Part shown: positions 24,975-34,540 of the stretch, piece by piece
Position numbering within the stretch: position 1 is the stretch's first letter
Layout of the letters: each line of letters starts with the position of its first letter
Assembly (NCBI GenBank): GCA_964455905.1
Contig: CAYVYN010000004.1
Location: 62,001-126,000 of the forward strand
Direction: 5' to 3'
DNA from: CAIJXB01 sp964455905
Lineage (GTDB): Bacteria; Chlamydiota; Chlamydiia; Chlamydiales; Rhabdochlamydiaceae
DNA length: 64,000 nucleotides
Translations under genes and position numbers: made by a program
The notes under the pieces: model-generated
What the model was told of the DNA's origin: nothing
Seen by the model: the letters and a program-made list of their open reading frames with translations, nothing else
The model's database searches: none

Positions 24975-26408
24975 TTATGCAAAATAAGAAGAATCTAAGT
25001 TTTCTTGCAAATCAGGAAGATCATCAGGATCGACTTCTTCTGCAGCCGCTTTATTGTCTAGCCTAACTTTAGGAGCCGAGGCCTCATCTTCTTCTTGTCT
25101 TTGCCCCTTTCCTCGTAGATCAAATACAATAGGCACCCCTAAAAACTCGTACTGCTCACGGAACTGATTAATTAAATATTTCTTATAACTTTCCAACATA
25201 AGCTCTGGGCCATTTACAAACATAACAAAACGAGGTGGCGCTGTTTGCACTTGAGTCATGTAGTATACTCTAAGTCTTTTGCCTTGTAACATCGGAGGAT
25301 GATATTTCTGGAATACCTGCTCGATAAACTTATTTAGCTGGCCTGTTGTAATACGCTGCTCCATCTGATCTTTGACCTTAGCAATGAGGGGAAATAAACC
25401 TTCTAGGTTACGTCCTGTCGCTGCAGAAACAAATAACGTTGGGCAATAGCTTAAAAAAGAAGCTTCTTGCTGAACTCCTTTTAAGCAGTGCTCCATACGA
25501 AATCCTTTAACAAGATCCCATTTATTAAATAACAAAATACAACCTTTACCTTGCTCTTCAATTTGATCTGCTATTCTTTTTTCTTGCGCAGTGATTCCTT
25601 CGTTAGAATCCATCACTAAGATACAAATATCTGCTCTTCCAATAGCTCTTTCCGTTCTAACAGCAGCAAATTTATCCACAACTTCGTGCTCAGCTTTTTT
25701 ACGTCGAATCCCCGCAGTATCAATCAGTGTAAAGGATTTCCCTTCATGAGTTATTTTTGTATCAATACTATCTCTGGTAGTTCCTGCAATAGGACTTACA
25801 ACGCACCGAGCTTCCTGTAAAAGATAATTCACTAAAGTAGATTTACCCACGTTAGGACGACCTATAATGGCGACCTTAATGGAAGGCTCTTCTTTAACCT
25901 CTTCTTGAGGCCATTCAATCCCTTTAAAACCACACTCTAATAATTCAGCTATCTGAAATCCTTGGATAGCAGACACAGGAACAACATCAGTAATTCCAAG
26001 ACTATAAAAAGGATAAACGAGATCAAGATGTAAATGATCATCGATTTTATTAACAGCTAGGATAACTCTTTTTTTAGTTCTAAGAAGAGTTTTTGCTACA
26101 AGGTCATCTAAAAGAGTAACACCTACTTGGGCATCAACCACCATCACAAGAACATCGGCTTCCTCAATGGCAATTTGTGTCTGCATACGAACTTCTTCAT
26201 GGAAGGGAATTTCAGAAATAGGATCAATCCCACCAGTATCGATGATTTCAAAAGGTTTACCAAAAAAATCAGCATCTGTATAGAGTCTGTCCCTGGTGAT
26301 CCCCTCTGCCTCATCCACGATAGCAATTCGACGTTTACAAATACGATTAAAAAGGGCCGACTTTCCTACATTGGGACGGCCTATAAGAGCTAACTTTATT
26401 TTTTTCAT
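24975..26408 (-). CDS. der: Ribosome biogenesis GTPase Der (EngA)
   Basis: 477 residues with the two consecutive GTPase domains that define Der: GRPNVGKSALFN near residue 9 and GRPNVGKSTLVNY near residue 185. Each is followed by a DTGG or DTAG G3 box and NKID or NKWD G4 box. A KH-like C-terminal domain follows, and the tail is acidic (after LRGKGQRQ). Der acts in 50S subunit maturation. Length and layout are standard. Confidence 0.97.
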   Translation of the reverse strand: MKKIKLALIGRPNVGKSALFNRICKRRIAIVDEAEGITRDRLYTDADFFGKPFEIIDTGGIDPISEIPFHEEVRMQTQIAIEEADVLVMVVDAQVGVTLLDDLVAKTLLRTKKRVILAVNKIDDHLHLDLVYPFYSLGITDVVPVSAIQGFQIAELLECGFKGIEWPQEEVKEEPSIKVAIIGRPNVGKSTLVNYLLQEARCVVSPIAGTTRDSIDTKITHEGKSFTLIDTAGIRRKKAEHEVVDKFAAVRTERAIGRADICILVMDSNEGITAQEKRIADQIEEQGKGCILLFNKWDLVKGFRMEHCLKGVQQEASFLSYCPTLFVSAATGRNLEGLFPLIAKVKDQMEQRITTGQLNKFIEQVFQKYHPPMLQGKRLRVYYMTQVQTAPPRFVMFVNGPELMLESYKKYLINQFREQYEFLGVPIVFDLRGKGQRQEEDEASAPKVRLDNKAAAEEVDPDDLPDLQENLDSSYFA

Positions 26409-26536
26409 AAAAAAACCTAATTTAAGAAAGGAAGATTGTAAAAGATCCCGGATTAAAAATAAATGTTTTTAATAATCCTTGCTTTTTCTAACAAAAAAAA
26501 TCGATTTTTAAATAAAAAATATAGGAAATTTCAATT

Positions 26537-29500
26537 TTAAAGCTCTTTTTCTAAAGACAGGAATAGTTCGAAGACTTCTTTTTTCGTCAAACTTTTAACA
26601 AGCTCTTGATCATCAAATCCAATCACTTCTTCTAAAAGTCCTTTTTTCTTAAGAATAAGCTCGTGAATTTTTTCTTCTATAGTTTTTTTAGTGACAAGCT
26701 TAAACACCTGAACTCCACGACTTTGGCCCATACGATGAACCCTATCTGTTGCTTGATTTTCTTTAGCTGGATTCCACCATCTATCATAATGTATGACAAC
26801 AGAAGCTGCCGTCAGATCGATCCCAACGCCCGCTGCCTGCAAAGAAGCAATAAAAACCTCACACTTTGGATCTTCTTGGAACCGTTTAAGAGGAGTCCTT
26901 CTATCTCTTGTAGAGCCACGAATTTCAGCAAAACCGATCCCCTTTTTCTCCATATACAATTTCATGATATCCATCATATGAAGATATTGAGTAAAAACAA
27001 CTACTTTTTGACGACTTTCGCGAGCTTCATCTAAAAGTTCTACAAAAAGATCCCATTTACCTGAAGAGTGAGATTCAAAGTCTGCAAAGTCGCCTGTTGC
27101 TAAACAGGGATGATCACAAACCTGTTTTAGCTTAGAAAAAAGAGCAAACACATGGATGCTTCCACGGCCTTCTCCCATTTCTTTTTTCACCTGTTCTTTA
27201 TAGGAGGTAAAAAATTCTTGATAAATTCCTTTTTGCTCTTCTGAAAGATCACAATACGCAATTTCTTCCGTTTTCTCTGGTAGCTCTAAAAGAACCTCTG
27301 TTTTTTTTCTTCGTAAAATAAAAGGATGTAAGATCTTAGAAAGGGTTTTACTTTTTTCTACATCTTTCTCTTTTTCTATTGGAATAACAAAATTCTCTTT
27401 AAAATAAGCATCTGAGGGAAGATACGTGGGCAATACTAAATCAAAAAGAGACTTTAACTCCATCAGCCTATTTTCAATAGGAGTTCCTGTCAGTCCTACG
27501 CTGACCTGAGGGTTTAAAGCCCGTAACGCTCTATAAATTTGAGATTGGGCATTTTTTGCATTTTGAATTTCGTCATATACAGCGACTCCAAATGAAATTT
27601 GAGAAAGGTTTTCCTTTTCAGCTCTTACAATTCCATAAGAAGTAAGCAGCACATCATAAGAAGAAACATCAACTGGCAACCTTCTTCCTGGTCCATAAAA
27701 TACATGAACCCTAAAATCAGGTAAAAACCTTTTCAAAAGCTCTTCCCAGTGGTATATCACTGATGTGGGACAAACGACAAGAAAAGGCTTAAAGTCTTCT
27801 TTTTTCAAAGAAAAAGCGCCTGCCATAAGCCCCATGGCTTGATGTGTTTTTCCAAGGCCCATTTCATCACATAAAAGACCAGAAAGCCCATAACTATATA
27901 AAAACCAAAGCCACTTAAGTCCAGTTTGTTGATAAGCTCTGAGGGTGCTTTTAAGGGGACTCGCATCTAGGGGCAAGAAGCCTTCAAAAGAAGAGAAAGA
28001 ATGAAAAGCTTCTCGAGTTTTTATCTGAGTCTCGCCGGAGCCTTCTGGGAGAATAATACTTTCAGATGCCTGAAGTCGAATCCACTCTAAAGCATTTAAT
28101 CGAACTTTTTTATTGTCTAAATCCCATCTTTTACTAGAAAAAGATTTAAGCCACTGAAATCTTGCATTTGATAGATCTAAAAGGCCTGCTTTAGAAAATA
28201 AAAAACGTTTTCCATCCTGGATACCAGACCAAACATCAAAAACAGGAACAAAACCAGTCTCTGTCTGATAAGATAAGTCTAAAAGCCACTGTCCTGTCTT
28301 ACCTTCTTCTAATCGTTCCATGTTAGAAAGACGTAATCCTAACTCTTTTGGCTGTACAAGACACGGGTCCATTTGAGAAATCCAAGGACCAAGGTCTTTC
28401 ATATGAGAAAAAAATACAGCTTCTTCTTTAGATGATAGAACCTTTTCCTCCAAATATGTAACTAATGAAAGAGGAAATGATGGTATTTTACTAAAGCCCT
28501 CTCCCTTTACATAAACGTACTCTAAATACATTTTCACATCTTTGATTTCATAGGGCTCATGAAACAGAAACACCGGCTTGATGTGTACATTTCCTTCTTG
28601 TAAAAAGACATTAAAAGAAACCTTTTCAACAGGGCAATATGAACTAAAAAACTCAGGTAAAAATTCGAGCTCTTTTTGATGACGCCGTAAGAAGAGAGGC
28701 ACATCTGATTTTTTTACAGAAAGACCCGACCAAATCGTTGGCATAACTCCATCTTGTCTTTTTGGGAAAAAGCCTCTTTCCAAAATAAAAACCCACCCTC
28801 CAAAATCCAAGATAGGCACATCATCCGCAATTTCCACTTCCGAAAAAAAGACAAGCCTACCATCTTTTTCAATCCTATGAGTGACATTGGACTCTAAGCT
28901 TACTCTGTGAACTTGAAACCCTTCGATCTCATTTAACCATCTTTTATGCGTTTCTATAAAATCAGAAACCTTCTCAAAAGGAATGGATCGTTTGACATCA
29001 GAAAACAAAGAGGAACGAATATAAAAAAAACCTAACTTTGGCAGATAAGCCCACTCTTTAAATAAAGAAGCTTCCGGCTCAAGCAAATCTCCTTTCCTAA
29101 AAAGAAATGTTTCAATTTCTAAATCTTTATGTTCATTAAAAGACAGATGATACTGCAAAGAAACAGCTTGTTCATGAATAGACTCTTTTAAATGTTTTTT
29201 CAAAAAAAAAGAGTATTTACTTAAAAAGAAATCTACATCAGATGATTGGATCTGCTCTTTTTGAAAAATAGGATCTAGTTCTTGGCTAAAAAAACCTTTT
29301 CCTGGGATAAAAAGCCAAAAACCCAAAAGAACACCCTGGTCGGACGCAGGCAGGCCCAAAGAGTCTTTTTTAGAAAAGCTAAGAGAAAAACTTCTAAGTT
29401 TTTGATTATAGCTTACATGTTCAACAGAAAACTCTTCCGCATCATACACCTTAAGAGGAGACTTTACTAGACGCAATGACGGAATAATGTACTCAAAATC

Positions 29501-30214
29501 CTCTTTCTCTATCGTAAAACTAAATTGAACATCGTCGAAAAAACAACGCACGAGAGAAGGCACTTCATTTTCAGGAAAAAACTCAAGACGGTACTGTCTT
29601 CCCTCTTCCTGTAAAGAAAAAAACCACTTAGCTAAATCGGCCCAAAAAGAAAGCTCATAAGACAGCCTTTCCCCAGGCTGTCCTTTTTTCCAATTACGGA
29701 GCTCTTCATCACTAAGATTAAAAAACTTTAATGAGGTCTCCTCTGTTTCTAAAATGCGCTCTTCTAAAAACTCTCTTACTTTAGACGTACCTACATCTGT
29801 TAGAGCTTCTATGATGACACAGACATCTCCTTGAAGAGAGTGAGCTTCCCACTTACTATTTCCTTCTTTATATAAAGTATCTCCTCGGTATCCATATTTT
29901 TTGCTAGCTAAAAAACAGATTACATTCCAAAAAGAATCTCTAAATCGTTGATGAAGAGGAATTCTATCGCCTTTAAAAAGAGATAGATAAGCGGCTGTAA
30001 TATGAACACATGGCACTTTAGATGAACAAGTACAAAGAGCATCTACAATCCCCCCCTGGTCGTCTAACTGTAAAAAAGGCCAAAAGTTTACGCCATCAAT
30101 AACGACTTCTAGCTGATAGGTTCCTTCTGAAAAAAGAGTCGATTTTACAGCTCCCTGAAGAACGTACTTTTTTCCTAGAGCAAGCTCTTTCTCATCGAAC
30201 GAAATCTGTCGCAT
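26537..30214 (-). CDS. SWI2/SNF2-family helicase-like ATPase with N-terminal SWIM zinc finger
   Basis: 1,225 residues. A SWIM zinc finger near the N-terminus has C61-x-C63-x5-C69-x-H71. A long middle region is followed by the SNF2 core from about residue 760: DEMGLGKT (motif I), CPTSVIYHW (Ia), YDEIQ (motif II, DEIQ), TGTPIENR (III), and then the second RecA domain with VVIHYDRWWNPAKENQ and TDRVHRMGQSRG (V-VI). This is the bacterial RapA/HepA-like type. C. trachomatis carries two SNF2-type genes as I recall (CT555, CT708). It is likely to remodel DNA- or RNA-polymerase complexes; the exact role is unknown. The start is the ATG at 30214; 128 nt separate it from der downstream, so they may be one transcript. 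Confidence 0.92.
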   Translation of the reverse strand: MRQISFDEKELALGKKYVLQGAVKSTLFSEGTYQLEVVIDGVNFWPFLQLDDQGGIVDALCTCSSKVPCVHITAAYLSLFKGDRIPLHQRFRDSFWNVICFLASKKYGYRGDTLYKEGNSKWEAHSLQGDVCVIIEALTDVGTSKVREFLEERILETEETSLKFFNLSDEELRNWKKGQPGERLSYELSFWADLAKWFFSLQEEGRQYRLEFFPENEVPSLVRCFFDDVQFSFTIEKEDFEYIIPSLRLVKSPLKVYDAEEFSVEHVSYNQKLRSFSLSFSKKDSLGLPASDQGVLLGFWLFIPGKGFFSQELDPIFQKEQIQSSDVDFFLSKYSFFLKKHLKESIHEQAVSLQYHLSFNEHKDLEIETFLFRKGDLLEPEASLFKEWAYLPKLGFFYIRSSLFSDVKRSIPFEKVSDFIETHKRWLNEIEGFQVHRVSLESNVTHRIEKDGRLVFFSEVEIADDVPILDFGGWVFILERGFFPKRQDGVMPTIWSGLSVKKSDVPLFLRRHQKELEFLPEFFSSYCPVEKVSFNVFLQEGNVHIKPVFLFHEPYEIKDVKMYLEYVYVKGEGFSKIPSFPLSLVTYLEEKVLSSKEEAVFFSHMKDLGPWISQMDPCLVQPKELGLRLSNMERLEEGKTGQWLLDLSYQTETGFVPVFDVWSGIQDGKRFLFSKAGLLDLSNARFQWLKSFSSKRWDLDNKKVRLNALEWIRLQASESIILPEGSGETQIKTREAFHSFSSFEGFLPLDASPLKSTLRAYQQTGLKWLWFLYSYGLSGLLCDEMGLGKTHQAMGLMAGAFSLKKEDFKPFLVVCPTSVIYHWEELLKRFLPDFRVHVFYGPGRRLPVDVSSYDVLLTSYGIVRAEKENLSQISFGVAVYDEIQNAKNAQSQIYRALRALNPQVSVGLTGTPIENRLMELKSLFDLVLPTYLPSDAYFKENFVIPIEKEKDVEKSKTLSKILHPFILRRKKTEVLLELPEKTEEIAYCDLSEEQKGIYQEFFTSYKEQVKKEMGEGRGSIHVFALFSKLKQVCDHPCLATGDFADFESHSSGKWDLFVELLDEARESRQKVVVFTQYLHMMDIMKLYMEKKGIGFAEIRGSTRDRRTPLKRFQEDPKCEVFIASLQAAGVGIDLTAASVVIHYDRWWNPAKENQATDRVHRMGQSRGVQVFKLVTKKTIEEKIHELILKKKGLLEEVIGFDDQELVKSLTKKEVFELFLSLEKEL

Positions 30215-30395
30215 GAAAACTCTCTTTTAATTTAGGGAAAACAGCTTACTCTTTTTAAATAGCTTTATCAAGACTTAATTTACACTTAAAACAAGGGCCA
30301 TAACCGAATCCTAATAAAATAAATTCATTTACACAAGAAAAAACCAAATATATTATTTGATAAAAAAACAAATGGTTGCTACTAACTCCCCCAGC

Positions 30396-30424
30396 TTGAC
30401 CAGAAACTATAAAAAAATTAAAAT
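30396..30424 (+). promoter_or_regulatory. Predicted sigma-66/70-type promoter of the small membrane-protein pair
   Basis: TTGACC at 30396-30401, a 17-nt spacer and TAAAAT at 30419-30424 lie about 42 nt before the ATG at 30466. The rest of the 250-nt gap to the SNF2 gene holds nothing else I can support. Confidence 0.55.
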
Positions 30425-30465
30425 ATGTGAAAATAAAAAACACTAACGCTTTTAAGGATTAAACT

Positions 30466-30918
30466 ATGACATCAGCCACCTCGCCTAATTCAGGAACAAA
30501 TTTCTTAACCTCTCCTCATGCGTTTTACTCTACACTATTTGCAATAACTAATACATTTGCATGGGCTGGAGTAGGGAGTACTTTAAACTCTGAAGATCTA
30601 AAGGCTTCCGGTATTGCCCTCGGAGCTATCTTTGGCTCAACTATAGGGCTTGCCAGCATTGGCCTAAAATATGTCCAATATTCATCAACAGAACTGTTCC
30701 CTAGGAGAATAGTATCAACACTAACACCACATGAAGGTATGATACTTGGATTTGGCCTCGTTATAGCTCTATTTGGACCTTATGAAGACACACTAATAGG
30801 AAATACAACCCTGGCCGCAGGAGGAATTTTCGGAGCTGCACTATCGTGCTTACTCAATAAATACGCACCTATCGATAGAATAGAACAGAGGTTGAAAAGT
30901 GCGATTGATAAAGTGTAA
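30466..30918 (+). CDS. Small multi-helix membrane protein, first of a tandem paralogous pair
   Basis: 150 residues with four hydrophobic stretches (about 22-38, 45-65, 87-102 and 108-126). It shares its layout and several identical blocks with the next gene: PNS near the N-terminus, SPHA, ASGIALGA and LGFGLVIALFGP. I do not recognise the family. Glycine- and alanine-rich helices suggest tight packing or oligomerisation. A good promoter precedes it. It could be an inclusion or envelope membrane protein, but no such signal is proven. Confidence 0.65.
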   Translation: MTSATSPNSGTNFLTSPHAFYSTLFAITNTFAWAGVGSTLNSEDLKASGIALGAIFGSTIGLASIGLKYVQYSSTELFPRRIVSTLTPHEGMILGFGLVIALFGPYEDTLIGNTTLAAGGIFGAALSCLLNKYAPIDRIEQRLKSAIDKV

Positions 30919-31020
30919 TTTCATTTAGGACTCCTAGTTTAAATATAAAACAAATAGAGAGAAAACCCTATGAGATACGAGTATTCAATTAATAAAACAA
31001 CTTTTTATAAAGCTTAAAAC

Positions 31021-31482
31021 ATGATAAGAACTACACCCCCTAATTCCCAGCAAAGCTTTCTAGCATCGCCCCACGCAATTTCCGCAGCACTATTTGCAGG
31101 GGCTAATACATTTGTCTGGGCTGCCGTAGGAAACACGATAAGTCCTGAAAATGCAAAAGCTTCAGGCATTGCCCTCGGAGCACTGTTTGGTGGAGAGATC
31201 GGAACCCTCAGCTTTGCACTAAAATATCTCAGCTACAAATCCTCAATAGATAACTCTCACAGAAAAAAAATAGCAATACTAACGACAATTGAAGGTGGGA
31301 TTCTTGGATTTGGCCTCGTTATAGCTCTGTTTGGACCTTTTGAAAACAAAACAATAGGAAACACAGCCATGCTTGCAGGAATGGTATTTGGGGCTATAGG
31401 ATCCTACTTAATCAATAAATATGGCCCTAGCTGCGGCGAGGAAGTTCAAGAAAGAGACTCCCTAATCGAACACCTGCTATAA
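31021..31482 (+). CDS. Small multi-helix membrane protein, second of the tandem pair
   Basis: 153 residues, a paralogue of the gene 102 nt upstream. It has the same four hydrophobic segments and a run of LGFGLVIALFGP whose DNA is almost identical in both copies over some 35 nt. The C-terminus differs and is acidic (EEVQERDSLIEHLL). The gap between the genes shows no clear terminator, so co-transcription is possible. The function is unknown. Confidence 0.65.
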   Translation: MIRTTPPNSQQSFLASPHAISAALFAGANTFVWAAVGNTISPENAKASGIALGALFGGEIGTLSFALKYLSYKSSIDNSHRKKIAILTTIEGGILGFGLVIALFGPFENKTIGNTAMLAGMVFGAIGSYLINKYGPSCGEEVQERDSLIEHLL

Positions 31483-31516
31483 TCTTACTTAGAATCCTCA
31501 TCTCAATACAAAAAAC

Positions 31517-32326
31517 TTAACTGTTCAAGTAATAAGAGTCTGCAACTCCAGAGAAAACAAACGCGGCCCTTCCTGATATTTCAAGACCTTTTAACGGATC
31601 TTCGCATCTTGAACAAATAAAAGCCTCGCCAGAACGAGGCAGTATTTTTAAAGAACCAAGATGTCCTGTTTGCTCAAAGAAAACAAATGCCGCAGCGATA
31701 GCACCTGTCCCACAAGCTAAAGTTTCTCCTTCAACACCTCTTTCATAGGTTCTAATACACAGATCTCCTTGTCTATCTATCTGAATAAAATTGACATTTA
31801 CCCCCTCCGGAGCAAACACTGGATGCATTCTAACAAAGCGCCCCCAAGATTCCACACCAACAGTCTCTAAGTCTTTTACAAAAATAACAGCATGAGGAAC
31901 CCCACTATCAACCACATGTATTGAGTGAGGAAAAAAACCTTTTAGATCCACTTCTTGATAAAGACTTTTGGGAATAGGAAATTCTACAACAACGTGATTA
32001 TCAGCTTTCTTGGTACATAAGAAAACACCTGCAAAAGTCTCTATTTGAAAAAAATCTCGAACAATACCTATCTCATGCAAAAAAAGAACAAGGCAGCGAA
32101 GGGCATTCCCACACATAGAAGCTTCCGATCCATCTAAGTTAAAAATCCTCATTCGAAAATCTGCAGTAGAAGAGTGCTGTAAAAGAACAAGCCCATCTGC
32201 CCCAATTCCAAATCTACGGGAGCAAAGTTTTTGCACAAAACGAATGTTGCCTATAGGAAAGCTGCCGGCCCTATCATCTATTAAAATAAAATCATTGCCG
32301 GCACCCTGATACTTAGAAAAAAGCAA
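31517..32326 (-). CDS. dapF: Diaminopimelate epimerase
   Basis: 269 residues. The two catalytic cysteines sit in their usual settings: MCGNALRC (first Cys) and LACGTGAIAAA (second). The N-terminus GAGNDFILIDD is typical. It converts LL- to meso-diaminopimelate for peptidoglycan and lysine. The start is a TTG at 32324-32326, only 3 nt after the clpP stop, with GAGGAG about 12 nt upstream, so translation is probably coupled. The LL-diaminopimelate supplier dapL is also in this window. Order dapF-clpP-glyA is conserved with Chlamydia (CT430-CT432 as I recall). Confidence 0.96.
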   Translation of the reverse strand: MLFSKYQGAGNDFILIDDRAGSFPIGNIRFVQKLCSRRFGIGADGLVLLQHSSTADFRMRIFNLDGSEASMCGNALRCLVLFLHEIGIVRDFFQIETFAGVFLCTKKADNHVVVEFPIPKSLYQEVDLKGFFPHSIHVVDSGVPHAVIFVKDLETVGVESWGRFVRMHPVFAPEGVNVNFIQIDRQGDLCIRTYERGVEGETLACGTGAIAAAFVFFEQTGHLGSLKILPRSGEAFICSRCEDPLKGLEISGRAAFVFSGVADSYYLNS

Positions 32327-32329
32327 AGC

Positions 32330-32932
32330 TTAAACAAGCTCCTCATAACTATTAACAATTCTATCTAACAATCCAAAGGCTAAAGCCTCTTCAGCGCTCA
32401 TCCAAGCATCTCTATCAACCGCTTTGTCGACTATTTTATAGTCTTTTCCTGTGGCATCCACATAAAGTTGAACAATAGCATGACGAGTCTTCATAATCTC
32501 TTTGGCCTGGATATCCAAATCTGTTGCTTGTCCACGAATAAGACCATGAATAGAAGGTTGGTGAATCATAATACGAGAATGTTTCGTAGCAAATCTTCTT
32601 CCTGGAGCTGCGGCTAAACTAAGAACAGATCCCATAGAAGCAGCAAGACCTGTAACTAGCGTAGTCACAGGAGAAGTGATCATTTTAATTTGATCCCAAA
32701 TTGCAAAGCCAGAATCAACTGATCCCCCTGGAGAATTAATCACAAGGAGAATTGGTTTGCCTGGATCTACTATTTCCAGAAACCACAACTTTCTGATTAC
32801 ATCTTTTGCACTGTCGCTATCGACTGCATCGGAAAGAAAAATACGACGTGATTTTAAAAGGACCTCGTCTATTTTTTCATCAACACCAGTTTTCTTTTTT
32901 TCTTTTTCAGGCTCTTGTTCTTCTAAAAACAT
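32330..32932 (-). CDS. clpP: ATP-dependent Clp protease proteolytic subunit (ClpP1-like)
   Basis: 200 residues. The catalytic triad is visible: Ser in GLAASMGSVL, His in MIHQPS and Asp in the VDRDAWMSAEEA segment. The oxyanion-loop region INSPGGSVDSG is standard. The N-terminal 18 residues are unusually charged (Glu/Lys). In Chlamydiae two ClpP paralogues form a mixed peptidase; this one sits at the ClpP1 (CT431) position between glyA and dapF. It forms the chamber for ClpX or ClpC, neither of which is in this window. Confidence 0.94.
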   Translation of the reverse strand: MFLEEQEPEKEKKKTGVDEKIDEVLLKSRRIFLSDAVDSDSAKDVIRKLWFLEIVDPGKPILLVINSPGGSVDSGFAIWDQIKMITSPVTTLVTGLAASMGSVLSLAAAPGRRFATKHSRIMIHQPSIHGLIRGQATDLDIQAKEIMKTRHAIVQLYVDATGKDYKIVDKAVDRDAWMSAEEALAFGLLDRIVNSYEELV

Positions 32933-32950
32933 AAAAATTCCTTTTTTTTC

Positions 32951-34438
32951 TTATTTTTCATTCAATACTAATTCTGGATAAAGTGGGAACTGAGAAAGAA
33001 GATCATTACCTCTTCTCTTAACCTCTGCAAGAATCCCAGGCTCTATGGTAACTTTTGCGCGACTTACCTCGTTTTCCTTTTCCGAAAAAGCAGGGCGGCA
33101 TGCTTTTAATAAACGGTAAATACAGTCAGCGATTTCTTCCATCTCTTTTTCTTTCATACCAAGGGTTGTTACGGCAGCAGTTCCAAGACGGACTCCAGAT
33201 GTATACCAAGCGCCGTTCACATCAAAAGGAACAGCATTACGATTCGCAGTAAAACAGCACTCTGAAAGAGCTGTCTCTGCTTGTCTACCTGTGAGACCAA
33301 AACTTTTTGCTACATCGATTACAAGAAGATGATTATCCGTTCCGTCTGTTGTAAGTTTGACACCTTTTTGCATTAAAGAAGAAGCTAGGGTCTTAGCATT
33401 AAGGACGATCTGCTTCGCATAGTCTCTAAAGGAAGCTGTAGAAGCTTCTTTAAAAGCGATAGCTTTAGCAGCTATTACATGAGGAAGAGGACCACCTAAA
33501 ACAAGAGGACACCCTTTATCCACAACATCTTTAAAAGTGCTTTTACAAAGAATAAAACCACCCCGAGGGCCTCTTAAAGTTTTATGCGTCGTTGAAGTCA
33601 CTATATCTGCATAAGGAACAGGATTAAATTCTCCTTGCATAACTTTACCTGCAACAAGACCTGAAAAGTGAGCCATATCTACGAGTAAAACAGCACCTAC
33701 GCTATCTGCGATTTCCTTCATTTTGGCAAAATTAATCAGTCTTGGATACGAAGAATATCCAGCAACAAGTATGAGGGGCCTTTCTTTTTTCACCTGGCCC
33801 TGAAGAGCTGCATAGTCAATTAATCCCGTAGCTCGATCCACTTCATAAGAAACAGACTGCATCATTTTAGAAGAAATATTATGGCGATACCCGTGAGTTA
33901 AATGTCCTCCAGAACCCAAAGCAAGGCCCATCATCTTCTGATTTACAAGAGACTGCCTAATTAGCTCATATTCTTCTGGCGAAAGCTCATCTACTGTCTT
34001 CCTAGACAACTTCTCAAGCTCTTTATTTTGTACTTTTTCAACTAAAATAGCCCAGAAAGCGAGTAAATTCGCATCAATACCAGAGTGCGGCTGCACATAT
34101 GCATGCTCAGCACCGAAAAGATTTTTCAGCTCATTTACAGCGGAAAATTCTATAGCATCCACATTCTCACAGCCTGCATAAAATCTCTTACCAGGAAAGC
34201 CTTCACAGTACTTGTCAGTGAGCAAATTTCCCATGGCCAGTTGTACTGCTAAAGAACTATAATTTTCCGAAGCAATCAGTTTTACATGAGATCTTTGATC
34301 CCTTAATTCCTGTATAATTTTTTCAGCAATTAGAGGATTTTCCTCTTTAATATAGTCTAAAGCAGCCAAATACGCAACTGCAGCCTTGGATTGATTATCT
34401 TTAGAAACAGATAGAAAATATTTTTCCAAATAAGACAT
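32951..34438 (-). CDS. glyA: Serine hydroxymethyltransferase
   Basis: 495 residues. The PLP lysine lies in TSTTHKTLRGPRGG, the standard SHMT signature. N-terminal ELRDQRSHVKLIASENY and YCEGFPGKRFYAGCENVD are also diagnostic. It interconverts serine and glycine with tetrahydrofolate. Like chlamydial GlyA it is longer than the ~417-residue E. coli enzyme; the extra comes mainly from an N-terminal extension and an insertion around residues 135-170. It is the first gene of glyA-clpP-dapF, 18 nt before clpP. Confidence 0.97.
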   Translation of the reverse strand: MSYLEKYFLSVSKDNQSKAAVAYLAALDYIKEENPLIAEKIIQELRDQRSHVKLIASENYSSLAVQLAMGNLLTDKYCEGFPGKRFYAGCENVDAIEFSAVNELKNLFGAEHAYVQPHSGIDANLLAFWAILVEKVQNKELEKLSRKTVDELSPEEYELIRQSLVNQKMMGLALGSGGHLTHGYRHNISSKMMQSVSYEVDRATGLIDYAALQGQVKKERPLILVAGYSSYPRLINFAKMKEIADSVGAVLLVDMAHFSGLVAGKVMQGEFNPVPYADIVTSTTHKTLRGPRGGFILCKSTFKDVVDKGCPLVLGGPLPHVIAAKAIAFKEASTASFRDYAKQIVLNAKTLASSLMQKGVKLTTDGTDNHLLVIDVAKSFGLTGRQAETALSECCFTANRNAVPFDVNGAWYTSGVRLGTAAVTTLGMKEKEMEEIADCIYRLLKACRPAFSEKENEVSRAKVTIEPGILAEVKRRGNDLLSQFPLYPELVLNEK

Positions 34439-34540
34439 CAGGCCCCCCTCTTTTTTTTTCTCTATTGAGATCCCATTGTGTCATAAACACATTATCTCGT
34501 CGACTATTTAGCAAATAAGAACTAAACTTTCCTTTTTCTT

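Noticed and set aside
30255..30443. 62-codon hydrophobic frame on the minus strand between the SNF2 gene and the small membrane-protein pair
   Set aside because: Starts at GTG without a ribosome-binding site and overlaps the promoter of the opposite-strand gene; low-complexity A+T sequence easily gives such a frame.
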